Assembly: GCA_000063505.1 (NCBI GenBank)
Contig: CT971583.1
Location: 372,001 to 436,000, forward strand
Length of the DNA: 64,000 nucleotides
From: Synechococcus sp. WH 7803
Lineage (GTDB): Bacteria; Cyanobacteriota; Cyanobacteriia; PCC-6307; Cyanobiaceae
Direction of reading: 5' to 3'
The notes beneath the pieces were generated by a model. It saw only the letters and a program-made list of their open reading frames with translations, searched no databases and was not told where the DNA came from. Positions 8,534 to 17,886 of the stretch are shown one piece after another (position 1 is the first letter of the stretch; each line of letters begins with the position of its first letter). The translations under genes and the position numbers were made by a program.

Positions 8534-9664
8534 GTGACATCAGAGATCTCCATTGATTCAGTTTGGAAGATATTTGGTGGATCTCCTGATGTGATCCATC
8601 AATTGCGCGAAGGAGCAGATCCTGAACAGCTCCACCGGCAACTGGGTGTTCGCGCCGCAGTGCAGGATGTCTCACTCGACATTCGCTGCGGCGAAATCTT
8701 TGTCGTGATGGGCTTGTCTGGCTCGGGGAAGTCCACCTTGCTGCGCTTGCTGAATGGATTGATTCGACCGTCTGCCGGCGATGTCTTGGTGCAGGGGCGG
8801 TCGCTGGCTGCGTTGACGCGCTCCGAGCTGGCTGCGTTGCGCCGGCATCAGATGGCGATGGTTTTTCAATCCTTTGCGCTGTTTCCCCATCGGAGCGTTC
8901 TGGACAACGCAGCGTTCGGTCTTGAGGTGGCAGGCGTGCCCCGCAAGGTTCGGCAAGCCCGAGCGACCGAGGCGCTGGAGCGGGTTGGACTGGCCCAGGA
9001 ATTGCGCAAGCGACCCGCGCAACTCTCTGGAGGCATGCAACAGCGTGTTGGCCTGGCCCGAGCGCTGGCCCTCGACCCTCCGATCCTGCTGATGGACGAG
9101 GCCTTCTCAGCGCTCGACCCTTTGATTCGCGTGGACATGCAGGATCTGCTGCTCGATCTCCAGGCTGAGCAGCGCCGCACCGTTGTGTTCATCACCCATG
9201 ATCTTGATGAAGCCATCCGGATCGGGGATCGGATCGCTTTGATGCAAGGAGGGCGTTTGCTTCAGTGCGATACGGCCGAGACGCTGCTTCATCAACCCGC
9301 TAGCGAGGAGGTCAGGCGCTTCTTCAGGGATGTGGATGTGGCAGCGGTGCTGACCGTCGACCGTGTGGCGATGCCCCCCAGCCGTGAGCTTGTGCTTCAA
9401 AACAGTGACCCTCGGCCTGAGCGATCTCAGGAGAGCTTGTACGTGGTGGATGCGACGCGCCGGTTCTTGGGGATGGTCAGCGCGCAACGGGGTTGGCTTG
9501 AGGCCTCGGAAACGACCACTCTGCAGTCGGGGACTCTCGTCAAGGATGCGATTCAAGCGGTGGCACTTTGTTCCGATCCAGTGCCGTTGCTGGATTCGCA
9601 GCAGCGATTGATCGGTGTGATCAGCGCCCATCAACTGCTCAGATCGATGGAGGGATTGGGTTGA
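8534..9664 (+). CDS. proV: Glycine betaine/proline ABC transporter ATPase
   Basis: The cytoplasmic ATPase of a ProU/OpuA-type osmoprotectant importer. It has Walker A GLSGSGKST at about 60-68, Q-loop VFQSFALFPHRSV, signature LSGGMQQRVGLARALA, Walker B ILLMDEAFSALDP and the H-loop FITHDLDEA. After about residue 265 comes a regulatory tail with weak CBS-like character (LYVVDATRRFLGMVS, LIGVISAHQLL), which in OpuA senses ionic strength. I prefer the GTG at 8534 because GAGG lies 8 bases before it and the predicted transcript starts near 8514; GTG at 8516 is the longer alternative. It overlaps proW by one base. Confidence 0.93.
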   Translation: MTSEISIDSVWKIFGGSPDVIHQLREGADPEQLHRQLGVRAAVQDVSLDIRCGEIFVVMGLSGSGKSTLLRLLNGLIRPSAGDVLVQGRSLAALTRSELAALRRHQMAMVFQSFALFPHRSVLDNAAFGLEVAGVPRKVRQARATEALERVGLAQELRKRPAQLSGGMQQRVGLARALALDPPILLMDEAFSALDPLIRVDMQDLLLDLQAEQRRTVVFITHDLDEAIRIGDRIALMQGGRLLQCDTAETLLHQPASEEVRRFFRDVDVAAVLTVDRVAMPPSRELVLQNSDPRPERSQESLYVVDATRRFLGMVSAQRGWLEASETTTLQSGTLVKDAIQAVALCSDPVPLLDSQQRLIGVISAHQLLRSMEGLG

Positions 9665-10560
9665 TGACTCTTCTGGCAGCAGCCCATCAGGCCAGTTGGC
9701 TCGGACAAGGCGTCGATGTCATCGTCGCTTGGCTACTCGCCAATGCGCAGGGTGCTTTTGATGTGATCAAGGTCTCGGTCCTCGCCGTGGTCTCCTTCAT
9801 CGAGATCCTTCTCGACGCTGTTCCGGCTTGGTTGCTCGCGTGGGCTGTGGCTGCGGTTGGTCTTTGGAGAGTGAGCGGAGGCTTCGCGCTCTTCGTGCTT
9901 CTCGGCCTCAACCTTGTGCTTTCTCTTCAGCTCTGGAACGCGATGATCGCCACCTTGGCTCTGGTGATCACGGCTTCGCTGCTGGCCCTCGTGATCGGGT
10001 TGCCCCTGGGAATCCTTTCGGCTCGCTACAGCTCGGTTTGGCGCGTGGTGAGGCCCTGCCTCGACTTGATGCAGACCATGCCGGCCTTCGTTTATCTGAT
10101 TCCTGCTGTGATGCTGTTCAGCACGGGTGCGGTGCCTTCGATCCTGGCCACACTGATTTTTTCCATGCCTCCGGTCGTTCGGTTAACGCAGCTGGGGCTG
10201 TCCCAGGTCCCTGCCGATCTGATCGAAGCAGGGCGCTCCTTCGGATGCAGTGAACGCCAGCTTCTTTGGAAAGTTCAGATGCCAAGCGCTCTGCCAACGG
10301 TGATGACCGGGGTCAACCAGACGATCATGCTGGCCCTGTCCATGGTGGTGATCGCTTCGATGATTGGCGGAGGCGGTTTGGGCGATGTGGTGTTGCGTGG
10401 CATTCAGCAGCTCGACGTGGGTCTGGGTTTCGAGGGTGGAATCGCTGTTGTGATCCTTGCCGTGATCCTCGACCGTCTCAGTCAGAGCTTCACAGCCCGC
10501 GAAGGGCAACCCCTTCGTCAGCGCTGGCGCGCCTGGATGTCTCCCTGGAGGTCGTCATGA
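9664..10560 (+). CDS. proW: Glycine betaine/proline ABC transporter permease
   Basis: The 298-residue integral membrane permease of the betaine importer has about six membrane segments. It carries the family coupling-loop pattern EAGRSFGCSERQLLWKVQMP near residue 190 and the end segment MVVIASMIGGGGLGDVVLRG. The ATG at 9664 overlaps the proV stop by one base (TGATG), which fixes the start. The reading frame continues upstream inside proV but that part is not permease-like. It overlaps proX by four bases, so the three subunits are translationally linked. Confidence 0.94.
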   Translation: MTLLAAAHQASWLGQGVDVIVAWLLANAQGAFDVIKVSVLAVVSFIEILLDAVPAWLLAWAVAAVGLWRVSGGFALFVLLGLNLVLSLQLWNAMIATLALVITASLLALVIGLPLGILSARYSSVWRVVRPCLDLMQTMPAFVYLIPAVMLFSTGAVPSILATLIFSMPPVVRLTQLGLSQVPADLIEAGRSFGCSERQLLWKVQMPSALPTVMTGVNQTIMLALSMVVIASMIGGGGLGDVVLRGIQQLDVGLGFEGGIAVVILAVILDRLSQSFTAREGQPLRQRWRAWMSPWRSS

Positions 10561-11525
10561 GTGATTACAACCGCATCCGGCGACGCGCGGTGTTGCTTGG
10601 AGGTTTGGGGCTTGCCGGTGCTTCGATGGCCAGCTTGGTCAACCTCAGCCAACCGCCAACGCCGAAATCCCAAGGCACAAACTCGGAGACGGATCGATCA
10701 CCGCAACCCACCTCGGCCTCGATTGGATCCCCCTTGCGACTGGGGTGGTCTCCATGGGCTGATGCTGAGGTCATCAGCCTGATCGCACAGAAGGTGATTC
10801 AGCAGGCCTACAACATCGAGGTGGAGAGAGTTCTCGCCGACATCGGCATTCAGTACGCCTCACTCGCCCGCGGTGATCTCGACATGATGCTGATGGCTTG
10901 GTTGCCGTTGACGCACCGTGACTATTGGCGACGGGTGCGTGAGCGCGTGATTGATTTCGGGTCAATGTATGCCGGCCGTCTGGGCTGGGTGGTTCCTGAC
11001 TACGTCTCTAAAGCTGAGCTTTCATCGATCCAGCAACTGCAGAACCCTGCGCTGGCCGCTCGTTTTAACAACCGTGTTCAGGGGATTGATCCTGGGTCAG
11101 GTTTGAATCAAGCGTCTGCAGAAGCACTCAAGAGTTACCAACTCAATGATCTGAACTTGGTGGCGTCGAGCAGTGCAGCGATGACGGCGGTGCTCGACCA
11201 GGCCATCCGCAGAGAGCAGTGGGTGATCGTGACCAGCTGGATGCCGCATTGGATGTTCGCTCGCTACAAATTGCGTTTTCTTGACGACCCGAAGCGTGTG
11301 TTTGGGGGCATCGAGTGGATTCATGCGCTGGGGCGGCCAAGTCTCGACGTCGAGGCGCCTGACGTCGCTGCCTTCCTCACCCGTTTTCATCTCCCCGACC
11401 AGGAGATGTCGGACCTGCTGCTCAAGGCCAATGAGCGATCAGCTGAACGTGCTGTCGACGACTACCTCGAGACCCATCCCGCACGTGTTCGTTACTGGAC
11501 AACGGGGCAGATCGCTTCTGGGTGA
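10557..11525 (+). CDS. proX: Glycine betaine/proline ABC transporter substrate-binding protein
   Basis: The 322-residue periplasmic binding protein (OpuAC family) captures betaine for ProVW. The N-terminus has RRRAVLLGGLGLAGASMASL, a twin-arginine-like signal followed by a Ser/Pro-rich linker. The mature part starts LRLGWSPWADAEV and contains LMLMAW-like and SWMPHWMFARY segments, whose tryptophans are typical of the aromatic box that binds the quaternary amine. The ATG at 10557 overlaps the proW stop as ATGA. Convergent with the BASS transporter gene, 9 bases away. Confidence 0.92.
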   Translation: MSDYNRIRRRAVLLGGLGLAGASMASLVNLSQPPTPKSQGTNSETDRSPQPTSASIGSPLRLGWSPWADAEVISLIAQKVIQQAYNIEVERVLADIGIQYASLARGDLDMMLMAWLPLTHRDYWRRVRERVIDFGSMYAGRLGWVVPDYVSKAELSSIQQLQNPALAARFNNRVQGIDPGSGLNQASAEALKSYQLNDLNLVASSSAAMTAVLDQAIRREQWVIVTSWMPHWMFARYKLRFLDDPKRVFGGIEWIHALGRPSLDVEAPDVAAFLTRFHLPDQEMSDLLLKANERSAERAVDDYLETHPARVRYWTTGQIASG

Positions 11526-11534
11526 TCGGCAGCC

Positions 11535-12410
11535 TCAGGATTGAGTTGTCAGCGGTTGGATGCTGCGTCTCCAGGCAATGAAGGGAATGATCGTGACGGT
11601 CATCAGAACGCCGTAAACGGCAGACGGAAGGCTGAAGCTGTTGAGCTGACTCTGCATCAGCTCTGGCCCGAGCAACGATCCCACCACGATGCCCACAGTG
11701 CCGTTTTGAAATCCCGCTTCGATCGACAAGCTGGTGGTCTGCTCCGTCGACAACTTCAAACGATGGCCGAGGCTCAGTCCGATGGCCAGCATCACCAGAT
11801 TCAACGTCAGAAGGGTTGGACCAATCGTTGTCAGGTTGCCTGTAAACACGGTCCATTGGCTGATCAACGTGCCGGCCACGATCAGCAGGAACAACAGATT
11901 GGCGAGCCGCTCCGCTTTTTGCCTGTTGCGTTTGCAGAAGCCAGGGGCCTGCTGCGCGATCCAAACTCCAATCACCACTGGCATGGTGGAAATGGCAAAC
12001 ACCTTGAGACTGAGAGGGAGGATGGAGAGCTCGAGGTTTGGGCTCGGAAGCAATAACGGTGCTGTGAGGCTGAGAACCACAGGCAAGGTGACCGCTGTCA
12101 CCAGGCTGGCCAGTGCGGTGTAGGAGATCGACAGGGCCACATCACCCCGTGACAGGCGTGTCATCACATTGGAGGTAATGCCACCTGGGCAGCAGCTCAG
12201 AATCATGACCCCCAAGGCAAGGTCGCCAGTTAGTCCGAACAAGCGCAGAAGACTGAAGGCCACAAGCGGCAGCAGTACAAGCTGTGCCAATGCGCCGCCG
12301 AATAACGCACGGGGCTGACCAAGAGCCCTGCTGAAATCAGCCGGTTGGAGCGACAGCCCCAGGCTCAGCATGATGAAAGCCAGGCCGATGGAGAGAACGA
12401 GCTCGATCAA
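11535..12410 (-). CDS. Bile acid:sodium symporter (BASS) family transporter
   Basis: About 291 residues with nine or ten predicted membrane segments. The family signature is visible as GVMILSCCPGGITSNVMTRLSRGDVALS (core CCPGG..SN) and, later, SIEAGFQNGTVGIVV. BASS proteins couple sodium to uptake of organic acids such as pyruvate or, in cyanobacteria, bicarbonate in the divergent SbtA group; the substrate cannot be read here. I use the TTG at 12410 because the longer frame would run through the psbA terminator; the start is uncertain. Convergent with proX. Confidence 0.85.
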   Translation of the reverse strand: MIELVLSIGLAFIMLSLGLSLQPADFSRALGQPRALFGGALAQLVLLPLVAFSLLRLFGLTGDLALGVMILSCCPGGITSNVMTRLSRGDVALSISYTALASLVTAVTLPVVLSLTAPLLLPSPNLELSILPLSLKVFAISTMPVVIGVWIAQQAPGFCKRNRQKAERLANLLFLLIVAGTLISQWTVFTGNLTTIGPTLLTLNLVMLAIGLSLGHRLKLSTEQTTSLSIEAGFQNGTVGIVVGSLLGPELMQSQLNSFSLPSAVYGVLMTVTIIPFIAWRRSIQPLTTQS

Positions 12411-12470
12411 GGTCGACGGACGCGAAGCGTGAAAGGTGCAGCAGGCTAAACGCCGTTGTTGAGTCGCAAC

Positions 12471-12497
12471 AAAAAGCCCCCACCTTTCGGTGGGGGC
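12471..12497 (-). terminator. Rho-independent terminator of psbA
   Basis: A perfect 9-bp stem, GCCCCCACC / GGTGGGGGC with a 4-base loop, followed on the minus strand by five Ts. It lies 43 bases after the psbA stop. Confidence 0.93.
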
Positions 12498-12539
12498 TTT
12501 CCGATTCAACTGACGCTGAATCTTTTGGAGACTTCAGCC

Positions 12540-13619
12540 TCAGCCGATGGCGGGTGCTTGCAGAGCCACAGGAGTGGACTCAGCAGCAGCCAGGTCGAGG
12601 GGGAAGTTGTGAGCGTTGCGCTCGTGCATCACTTCCATGCCGAGGTTGGCGCGGTTCAGCACATCAGCCCAGGTGTTCAGGACGCGGCCCTGACCATCAA
12701 GGATGGACTGGTTGAAGTTGAAACCGTTCAGGTTGAAAGCCATGGTGCTGACGCCCAGGGCAGTGAACCAGATGCCGACCACAGGCCAGGCAGCCAGGAA
12801 GAAGTGCAGGCTGCGGCTGTTGTTGAAGGAGGCGTATTGGAAGATCAGGCGACCGAAGTAACCGTGGGCAGCCACGATGTTGTAGGTCTCTTCCTCTTGG
12901 CCGAACTTGTAGCCGTAGTTCTGGGACTCGCTCTCGGTGGTTTCACGCACCAGGGAGGAGGTCACCAGGGAGCCGTGCATGGCGGAGAACAGGGAGCCAC
13001 CGAACACACCTGCGACGCCCATCATGTGGAAGGGGTGCATCAGGATGTTGTGCTCTGCCTGGAACACCAGCATGAAGTTGAAGGTGCCGGAGATGCCGAG
13101 GGGCATGCCGTCAGAGAAGGAACCCTGACCGAAGGGGTACACCAGGAACACGGCGGAGGCAGCAGCCACGGGTGCGCTGTAAGCAACGCAGATCCAGGGG
13201 CGCATGCCGAGGCGGTAGGAGAGTTCCCACTCGCGACCCATGTAGCAGAAGATGCCGATCAGGAAGTGGAAGACAACCAGCTGGTAAGGACCGCCGTTGT
13301 ACAGCCACTCGTCGAGAGAAGCAGCTTCCCAGATGGGATAGAAGTGAAGGCCGATGGCGTTCGAGGAGGGCACAACAGCACCGGAGATGATGTTGTTGCC
13401 GTAGATCAGGGAGCCAGCGACGGGCTCACGGATGCCGTCGATGTCGACGGGGGGCGCTGCGATGAAAGCAACGATGAAGCAGGTGGTGGCAGCCAGCAGG
13501 GTGGGGATCATCAGCACACCGAACCAGCCCACATACAGGCGGTTGTTGGTGGAGGTGACCCACTCGCAGAAGGACTGCCAGCCATTGGCGCCGGAGCGCT
13601 GCTGAATGGTGGTGGTCAT
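12540..13619 (-). CDS. psbA: Photosystem II D1 protein, D1:2 (Glu130) type
   Basis: D1 is the photosystem II reaction-centre subunit that binds P680, pheophytin, QB and most of the Mn4CaO5 cluster. The 359-residue sequence has Tyr161, Asp170, Glu189, His190, His198, His215, His272, His332, Glu333, His337 and Asp342. It ends with a 15-residue extension after Ala344, the CtpA cleavage point. Residue 130 is Glu, which in Synechococcus marks the D1:2 form associated with high light rather than the Gln130 D1:1 form. It is a single-gene unit with its own terminator. Other psbA copies presumably lie elsewhere. Confidence 0.98.
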   Translation of the reverse strand: MTTTIQQRSGANGWQSFCEWVTSTNNRLYVGWFGVLMIPTLLAATTCFIVAFIAAPPVDIDGIREPVAGSLIYGNNIISGAVVPSSNAIGLHFYPIWEAASLDEWLYNGGPYQLVVFHFLIGIFCYMGREWELSYRLGMRPWICVAYSAPVAAASAVFLVYPFGQGSFSDGMPLGISGTFNFMLVFQAEHNILMHPFHMMGVAGVFGGSLFSAMHGSLVTSSLVRETTESESQNYGYKFGQEEETYNIVAAHGYFGRLIFQYASFNNSRSLHFFLAAWPVVGIWFTALGVSTMAFNLNGFNFNQSILDGQGRVLNTWADVLNRANLGMEVMHERNAHNFPLDLAAAESTPVALQAPAIG

Positions 13620-13791
13620 GAGAACGGAAAAGAATGCTCCGAAGAGCGGTTACGGAAGGGCAGGATGCCCTGCCAACCAAGAGTGTAAAGCAACATTGCG
13701 GAAGTTATCCAGAGCTTTATGAAGTCGTTGTGAAGAAGCGTTGAGCTCCGCCCCGTCTCGACCCTTGGGGAGTGCTTGTTAGCGTCCAGCC
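13620..13791. promoter_or_regulatory. Divergent promoter region, psbA and radical SAM gene
   Basis: 172 bases between divergent starts. On the minus strand TTTACACT (13680s, TACACT at 13682-13687) is the best -10-like element, giving psbA a leader of roughly 55-60 bases. I see no convincing -35 box and no paired HLR1 element. Confidence 0.4.
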
Positions 13792-15408
13792 ATGGACGAT
13801 TTCCCTCAGCAGTCAGCGCTTGCAGCCTCGGGCTCCGCCGCGGGAGAGCGCGTGTTGCTGGTGAGGCTTCCATGCAATCCCATTTTTCCGATCGGGCCGA
13901 TTTACCTGGCGGACCATCTGCACAAGTGCTTCCCAGGGTTGCCCCAACGCATTCTCGATCTGGCTGCTCTGCCGGTTCTGGACGTGCACCGCGTTCTGCG
14001 GATCACGATCGATCAGTTTCAGCCCACTCTGCTGGTGTTTTCTTGGCGGGATATTCAGATCTATGCCCCGGTGGATGGACGCGGCGGTAACCCTCTCCAA
14101 AATTCATTTGAGGTGTTTTATTCGCGCAATCCCCTGAAACGCCTGCACGGTGCCTTCGGTGGACTGCGTTTGATGACCAGTCACTACGGAGAGCTGCGTC
14201 GCAATCAAGCGCTTGTGAAGCAAGGCCTGCATCGCGCGCGTCGCTATCAGCCTCAAGCCAGAGCCGTTCTTGGCGGTGGAGCTGTGAGTGTGTTTTACGA
14301 GCAGCTTGGCCGCTCCCTGCCGAAAGGAACCATCGTCTCCATCGGGGAAGGGGAACCTCTGCTGGAGAAGCTCCTCAACGGCCAGAGCCTGGATGGCGAA
14401 CGTTGCTTCGTCGTCGGAGCGCCTCCACGTCCAGGCCTGATCCATGAACAGCCGGAGAGCCGCCCAAAAACGGCCTGCGATTACGACTACATCGCCTCGA
14501 TCTGGCCCCAATTGGATTGGTATCTCGAGGGCGGTGATTTCTACGTTGGAGTCCAGACCAAGCGGGGCTGCCCTCACAACTGCTGCTACTGCGTGTACAC
14601 GGTGGTGGAGGGCAAACAAGTCCGCCTCAATCCCGTAGACGAGGTGGTGAAGGAGATGCGCCAGCTCTATGACCGCGGCGTTCGCGGTTTCTGGTTCACC
14701 GATGCCCAGTTCATCCCGGCACGTCGCTACATCGAAGATGCCAAAGAGTTGCTGCGCGCGATCAAAGCCGAGGGACTCACGGACATTCGCTGGGCTGCTT
14801 ACATCCGTGCCGACAACCTCGATCCCGAGTTGGCCCAACTCATGGTGGACACCGGCATGAGTTACTTCGAAATCGGCATCACATCAGGGTCTCAGGAGCT
14901 CGTGCGCAAAATGCGCATGGGCTACAACCTGCGCACGGTTCTCGACAGCTGCAGGATGCTGGCTGAGGCCGGTTTCAACGATCACGTGTCTGTGAATTAC
15001 TCATTCAATGTGATTGATGAGCGCCCCGAAACCATTCGTCAAACCGTGGCTTACCACCGCGAGCTCGAGGCGATTTTTGGCGCCGACCGTGTGGAGCCAG
15101 CGATTTTCTTCATCGGTTTACAACCGCATACCCATCTCGAGCAATACGGATTCGACCAGGGATTGATCAAGCCCGGTTACAACCCGATGAGCATGATGCC
15201 GTGGACGGCCAGAAAGCTTCTCTGGAATCCAGAGCCCATGGGCAGCACGTTCGGTCGGGTGTGTTTGGAAGCCTTTGATGCGAACCCATCGGATTTTGGT
15301 CGAACGGTGATGGATCTGTTGGAACGGGATTACGGCACTTCAACCCTCAATGAAGCCCTGCGGGCTCCGGTTCAGGGGCGTGGTGCTTTAGCTAACGCCG
15401 TCAGCTGA
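13792..15408 (+). CDS. B12-binding-type radical SAM protein next to psbA
   Basis: 538 residues. The N-terminal ~200 residues resemble a cobalamin-binding-type domain of BchE/PhpK-like enzymes, with LGGGAVSVFYEQL and VSIGEGEPLLEKLL. The radical SAM core has CxxxCxxC as Cys260, Cys264 and Cys267, binding the 4Fe-4S cluster and SAM, followed by RGVRGFWFTDAQFIP. I recall homologues being named 'photosystem II high light acclimation radical SAM protein' in public annotation, which I cannot check. Its divergent position against the Glu130 psbA fits that name. The substrate is unknown. Its 3' end overlaps the convergent CPBP gene by 37 bases. Confidence 0.87.
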   Translation: MDDFPQQSALAASGSAAGERVLLVRLPCNPIFPIGPIYLADHLHKCFPGLPQRILDLAALPVLDVHRVLRITIDQFQPTLLVFSWRDIQIYAPVDGRGGNPLQNSFEVFYSRNPLKRLHGAFGGLRLMTSHYGELRRNQALVKQGLHRARRYQPQARAVLGGGAVSVFYEQLGRSLPKGTIVSIGEGEPLLEKLLNGQSLDGERCFVVGAPPRPGLIHEQPESRPKTACDYDYIASIWPQLDWYLEGGDFYVGVQTKRGCPHNCCYCVYTVVEGKQVRLNPVDEVVKEMRQLYDRGVRGFWFTDAQFIPARRYIEDAKELLRAIKAEGLTDIRWAAYIRADNLDPELAQLMVDTGMSYFEIGITSGSQELVRKMRMGYNLRTVLDSCRMLAEAGFNDHVSVNYSFNVIDERPETIRQTVAYHRELEAIFGADRVEPAIFFIGLQPHTHLEQYGFDQGLIKPGYNPMSMMPWTARKLLWNPEPMGSTFGRVCLEAFDANPSDFGRTVMDLLERDYGTSTLNEALRAPVQGRGALANAVS

Positions 15409-16286
15409 AGAGCCAGCACAACGGTGAGAGCGGCGATTCCCACCAGGCCTCCCAGGGGATTGGGGTGGGCCCCTCCGGGGCCGATGAGCCACTGCGGTGC
15501 GCTTGGCGAAATCTGAAGCAAGCCTCCTTGAAGAGCGAACCATCCGCCGACAAGCCCGCCGTGCAAGCCGACGCATCCCCAGAGGGAACCGTCATTCAGT
15601 CGTCTCTGTACCGCTAAAACCAGGCCGAGCAGGGTGAGTCCCACGAGCAGGCCCAGCATGGGGAGAACATCGAGATTGAATCGGGTGTGCACCAAGCTGA
15701 AAATCACGGCCTGGGTCACAACGGCGGTGCGAGGCCTGGTGAACTGCGCGAGTTCTCCCCAGAGCCATCCTCGGAACAACAGCTCTTCGGCGAGTCCTAC
15801 GCCGAAGCACAACGCCAGGGCATTGAGAGCATCCGCAGCGCTGAGTTCGCCGAGCCAGCGTCCCCAGGACCCGACGATGAGCGGCAGGCTGATCAAGGTG
15901 AGCAGTCCAACCGACTGAACGAGACCTGTCATCAGGCATCGCCCTGAGGACGGCCCCTGTCTGCGGCTGCGCAACCCCAGGATTCGCCAAGGCTGGCGAC
16001 TGCTCCAGCGTTGCCTGACCCAGCTCGGAAGGATCACGACAAAAAGCACCAGGCTCAAGGCGGTGCCGATCAGGCTCAGCCTCGATGCTGTGGTCTCTGG
16101 GAGAACGAGCAGCAACGGCTGCGTCAGCATCCAACCCAGCCCATAAAGCGCAGGGATCAGCACAATGGTGGCGATCCAGCGCGGACGGGCTTGAAGCAGG
16201 CTTTTCCAGGTCTGGACGATGGACTTGACGATCAGTTCTCCGGTTCGATAGTGCTGGTGAGTCCCTTGCCCTTCAGGGTTTCGCAA
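15372..16286 (-). CDS. CPBP (CAAX protease/bacteriocin-processing) family membrane protein
   Basis: A polytopic membrane protein of the CPBP/Abi family, intramembrane metal-dependent endopeptidases. The motif EELLFRGWLWGEL (EExxxR) and the later VIFSLVHTRFNLDVLP (His/Asn motif) are the catalytic signatures; both are intact. About seven membrane segments are visible. No ATG lies near the N-terminus: TTG at 16286 overlaps clpS, and GTG at 16163 would begin inside the first membrane segment. Substrate unknown; cyanobacterial members are numerous. The gene is downstream of clpS and probably co-transcribed with it. Confidence 0.82.
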   Translation of the reverse strand: MRNPEGQGTHQHYRTGELIVKSIVQTWKSLLQARPRWIATIVLIPALYGLGWMLTQPLLLVLPETTASRLSLIGTALSLVLFVVILPSWVRQRWSSRQPWRILGLRSRRQGPSSGRCLMTGLVQSVGLLTLISLPLIVGSWGRWLGELSAADALNALALCFGVGLAEELLFRGWLWGELAQFTRPRTAVVTQAVIFSLVHTRFNLDVLPMLGLLVGLTLLGLVLAVQRRLNDGSLWGCVGLHGGLVGGWFALQGGLLQISPSAPQWLIGPGGAHPNPLGGLVGIAALTVVLALQLTALAKAPRP

Positions 16287-16552
16287 TAGAACTCCGCGGG
16301 CTCGAGGTCGCAAACGATCACCAGGCCCACGCCGGTGTTGTGCGCTTCGAGCATGACCGCCATGGCGTCTTGCTCGCTGAGCTGCGGGACCACTTGCCTG
16401 AGCGTGGAGACCACGTACTCCATGGAGTTCACAGGGTCGTTGTGGAGCAGCACCTTGTAGCGCGGCGATTGCTTGCGCACGCGCTCAGGGGCTTTCTCCA
16501 GCACAGCCGCTCCACCAGGGGTGCGGCTGGGGGTCTCCACGGCCATGACCAT
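16232..16552 (-). CDS. clpS: ATP-dependent Clp protease adaptor ClpS
   Basis: ClpS binds ClpC or ClpA and delivers N-degron substrates. The about 106-residue protein has the core signature YKVLLHNDPVNSMEYVV with the N-end-residue binding HNDP motif, and a C-terminal half with EAHNTGVGLVIVCDLEPAEFY. The frame extends upstream to 16591, but ATG at 16552 or 16546 gives a normal N-terminus. It follows dapL closely on the same strand. Cyanobacteria often have two ClpS proteins; which this is remains open. Confidence 0.92.
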   Translation of the reverse strand: MVMAVETPSRTPGGAAVLEKAPERVRKQSPRYKVLLHNDPVNSMEYVVSTLRQVVPQLSEQDAMAVMLEAHNTGVGLVIVCDLEPAEFYCETLKGKGLTSTIEPEN

Positions 16553-16597
16553 CGCGCTCAGATCCTGCAAATCTAAAGGGAATCCGAACACGTCTCC

Positions 16598-17824
16598 TCA
16601 GAGTGCCTTGATCCTGGCCATCGCTTCGTCCACGTTGGCCCGGCTGTTGAAGGCTGAAAGGCGGAAGTAGCCCTCACCTGCGGCACCAAACCCGCTGCCA
16701 GGGGTTCCCACCACATTGGCTTTGTTGAGCAAGTGGTCGAAGAAGCCCCAAGAGTCCATGCCATCAGGGGTCTTGATCCACACGTAGGGCGCGTGCTCGC
16801 CTCCGTAAATCGTGAGGCCTGCTGCACTGAGCTCGCGGCGGATGATGGCGGCGTTCTCCATGTAGAAGCTCACCAGACCCTTCACCTCAGCCTGGCCGGC
16901 TTCGGAATACACCGCTTCGGCACCGCGCTGGATGATGTAACTCACGCCGTTGAACTTGGTGCTTTGACGGCGGTTCCACAGACTCCAAAGCTCCACGGCC
17001 TCACCGTTGGCGGCCTTGCCCTTCAGCCCCTTTGGCACAACCGTGAAAGCGCAGCGCGTGCCCGTGAAACCAGCATTCTTGGAGAAAGAGCGGAATTCGA
17101 TGGCGCAATCACGCGCTCCTTCAATCTCAAAAATCGAATGGGGCAGGCTGGGATCCTGAATAAAGGCTTCGTACGCCGCATCGAACAGGATCAGCGCATC
17201 GTTGGCACGGGCGTAATCCACCCAGGCCTTCAACTGTTCCTTGGTGGCAACGGCCCCGGTGGGATTGTTGGGAAAACAGAGGTAAATAAGATCCACAGGA
17301 TCTGAGGGGATCTGGGCCGCAAAGCCGTTGTCGGCGCTGATCGGCAGGTAAGTCAGCCCTGCATAACGGCCTTCATCGCCCGCATCACCGGTTCGGCCGG
17401 CCATCACATTGCTGTCCACATACACCGGATACACGGGATCGGTGACAGCCACACGATTGCCTTCCCCCAGGATGTCGAGGATGTTGCTGCTATCGCATTT
17501 GGATCCGTCAGAGACGAAAATCTCTTCAGCACTGATGTCGCAGCCGCGGGCCTTGAAATCGTGGGTTGCGATCGCCTCACGCAGCCAGCCATAGCCCTGT
17601 TCAGGTCCATAGCCATGGAAGCCCTCAGCTGTTCCCATCGCATCGATGGCGGTTTTCATGGCGTCGCGGCAGGCCTGGGGCAGCGGCTCCGTCACATCGC
17701 CGATCCCAAGGCGGATCAGGGCGGCATCGGGATTGGCGGCACTGAAGGCTTTCACACGACGGCCAATCTCAGGAAAGAGATAGCCAGCCTTGAGCTTGAG
17801 GTAGTTGCCGTTGACCTGAACCAC
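16598..17824 (-). CDS. dapL: LL-diaminopimelate aminotransferase
   Basis: DapL converts tetrahydrodipicolinate directly to LL-diaminopimelate, the plant and cyanobacterial shortcut for lysine and peptidoglycan. The ~408-residue protein shows [17 protein letters not shown] at the start, [26 protein letters not shown] and the PLP-lysine region [16 protein letters not shown] prefer the GTG at 17824 ([11 protein letters not shown]) because family members start there; an ATG at 17848 adds eight residues. It is divergent from the large radical SAM gene, 62 bases away. Confidence 0.95.
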   Translation of the reverse strand: MVQVNGNYLKLKAGYLFPEIGRRVKAFSAANPDAALIRLGIGDVTEPLPQACRDAMKTAIDAMGTAEGFHGYGPEQGYGWLREAIATHDFKARGCDISAEEIFVSDGSKCDSSNILDILGEGNRVAVTDPVYPVYVDSNVMAGRTGDAGDEGRYAGLTYLPISADNGFAAQIPSDPVDLIYLCFPNNPTGAVATKEQLKAWVDYARANDALILFDAAYEAFIQDPSLPHSIFEIEGARDCAIEFRSFSKNAGFTGTRCAFTVVPKGLKGKAANGEAVELWSLWNRRQSTKFNGVSYIIQRGAEAVYSEAGQAEVKGLVSFYMENAAIIRRELSAAGLTIYGGEHAPYVWIKTPDGMDSWGFFDHLLNKANVVGTPGSGFGAAGEGYFRLSAFNSRANVDEAMARIKAL

Positions 17825-17886
17825 GGTGAAATCGATTTCTGCGGGCATCCTGCTACATACGATGCAGGAAGCCGGGTCGGGACGTC

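Noticed and set aside
12456-13688. Long plus-strand reading frame of about 410 codons across psbA
   Set aside because: It is antisense to psbA in a GC-rich genome, has no recognisable domain and a composition typical of a shadow frame.
13620-13791. Paired HLR1 elements before psbA
   Set aside because: Only a TTTACAC-like stretch is present, which looks more like the -10 box; the second half-site is missing.
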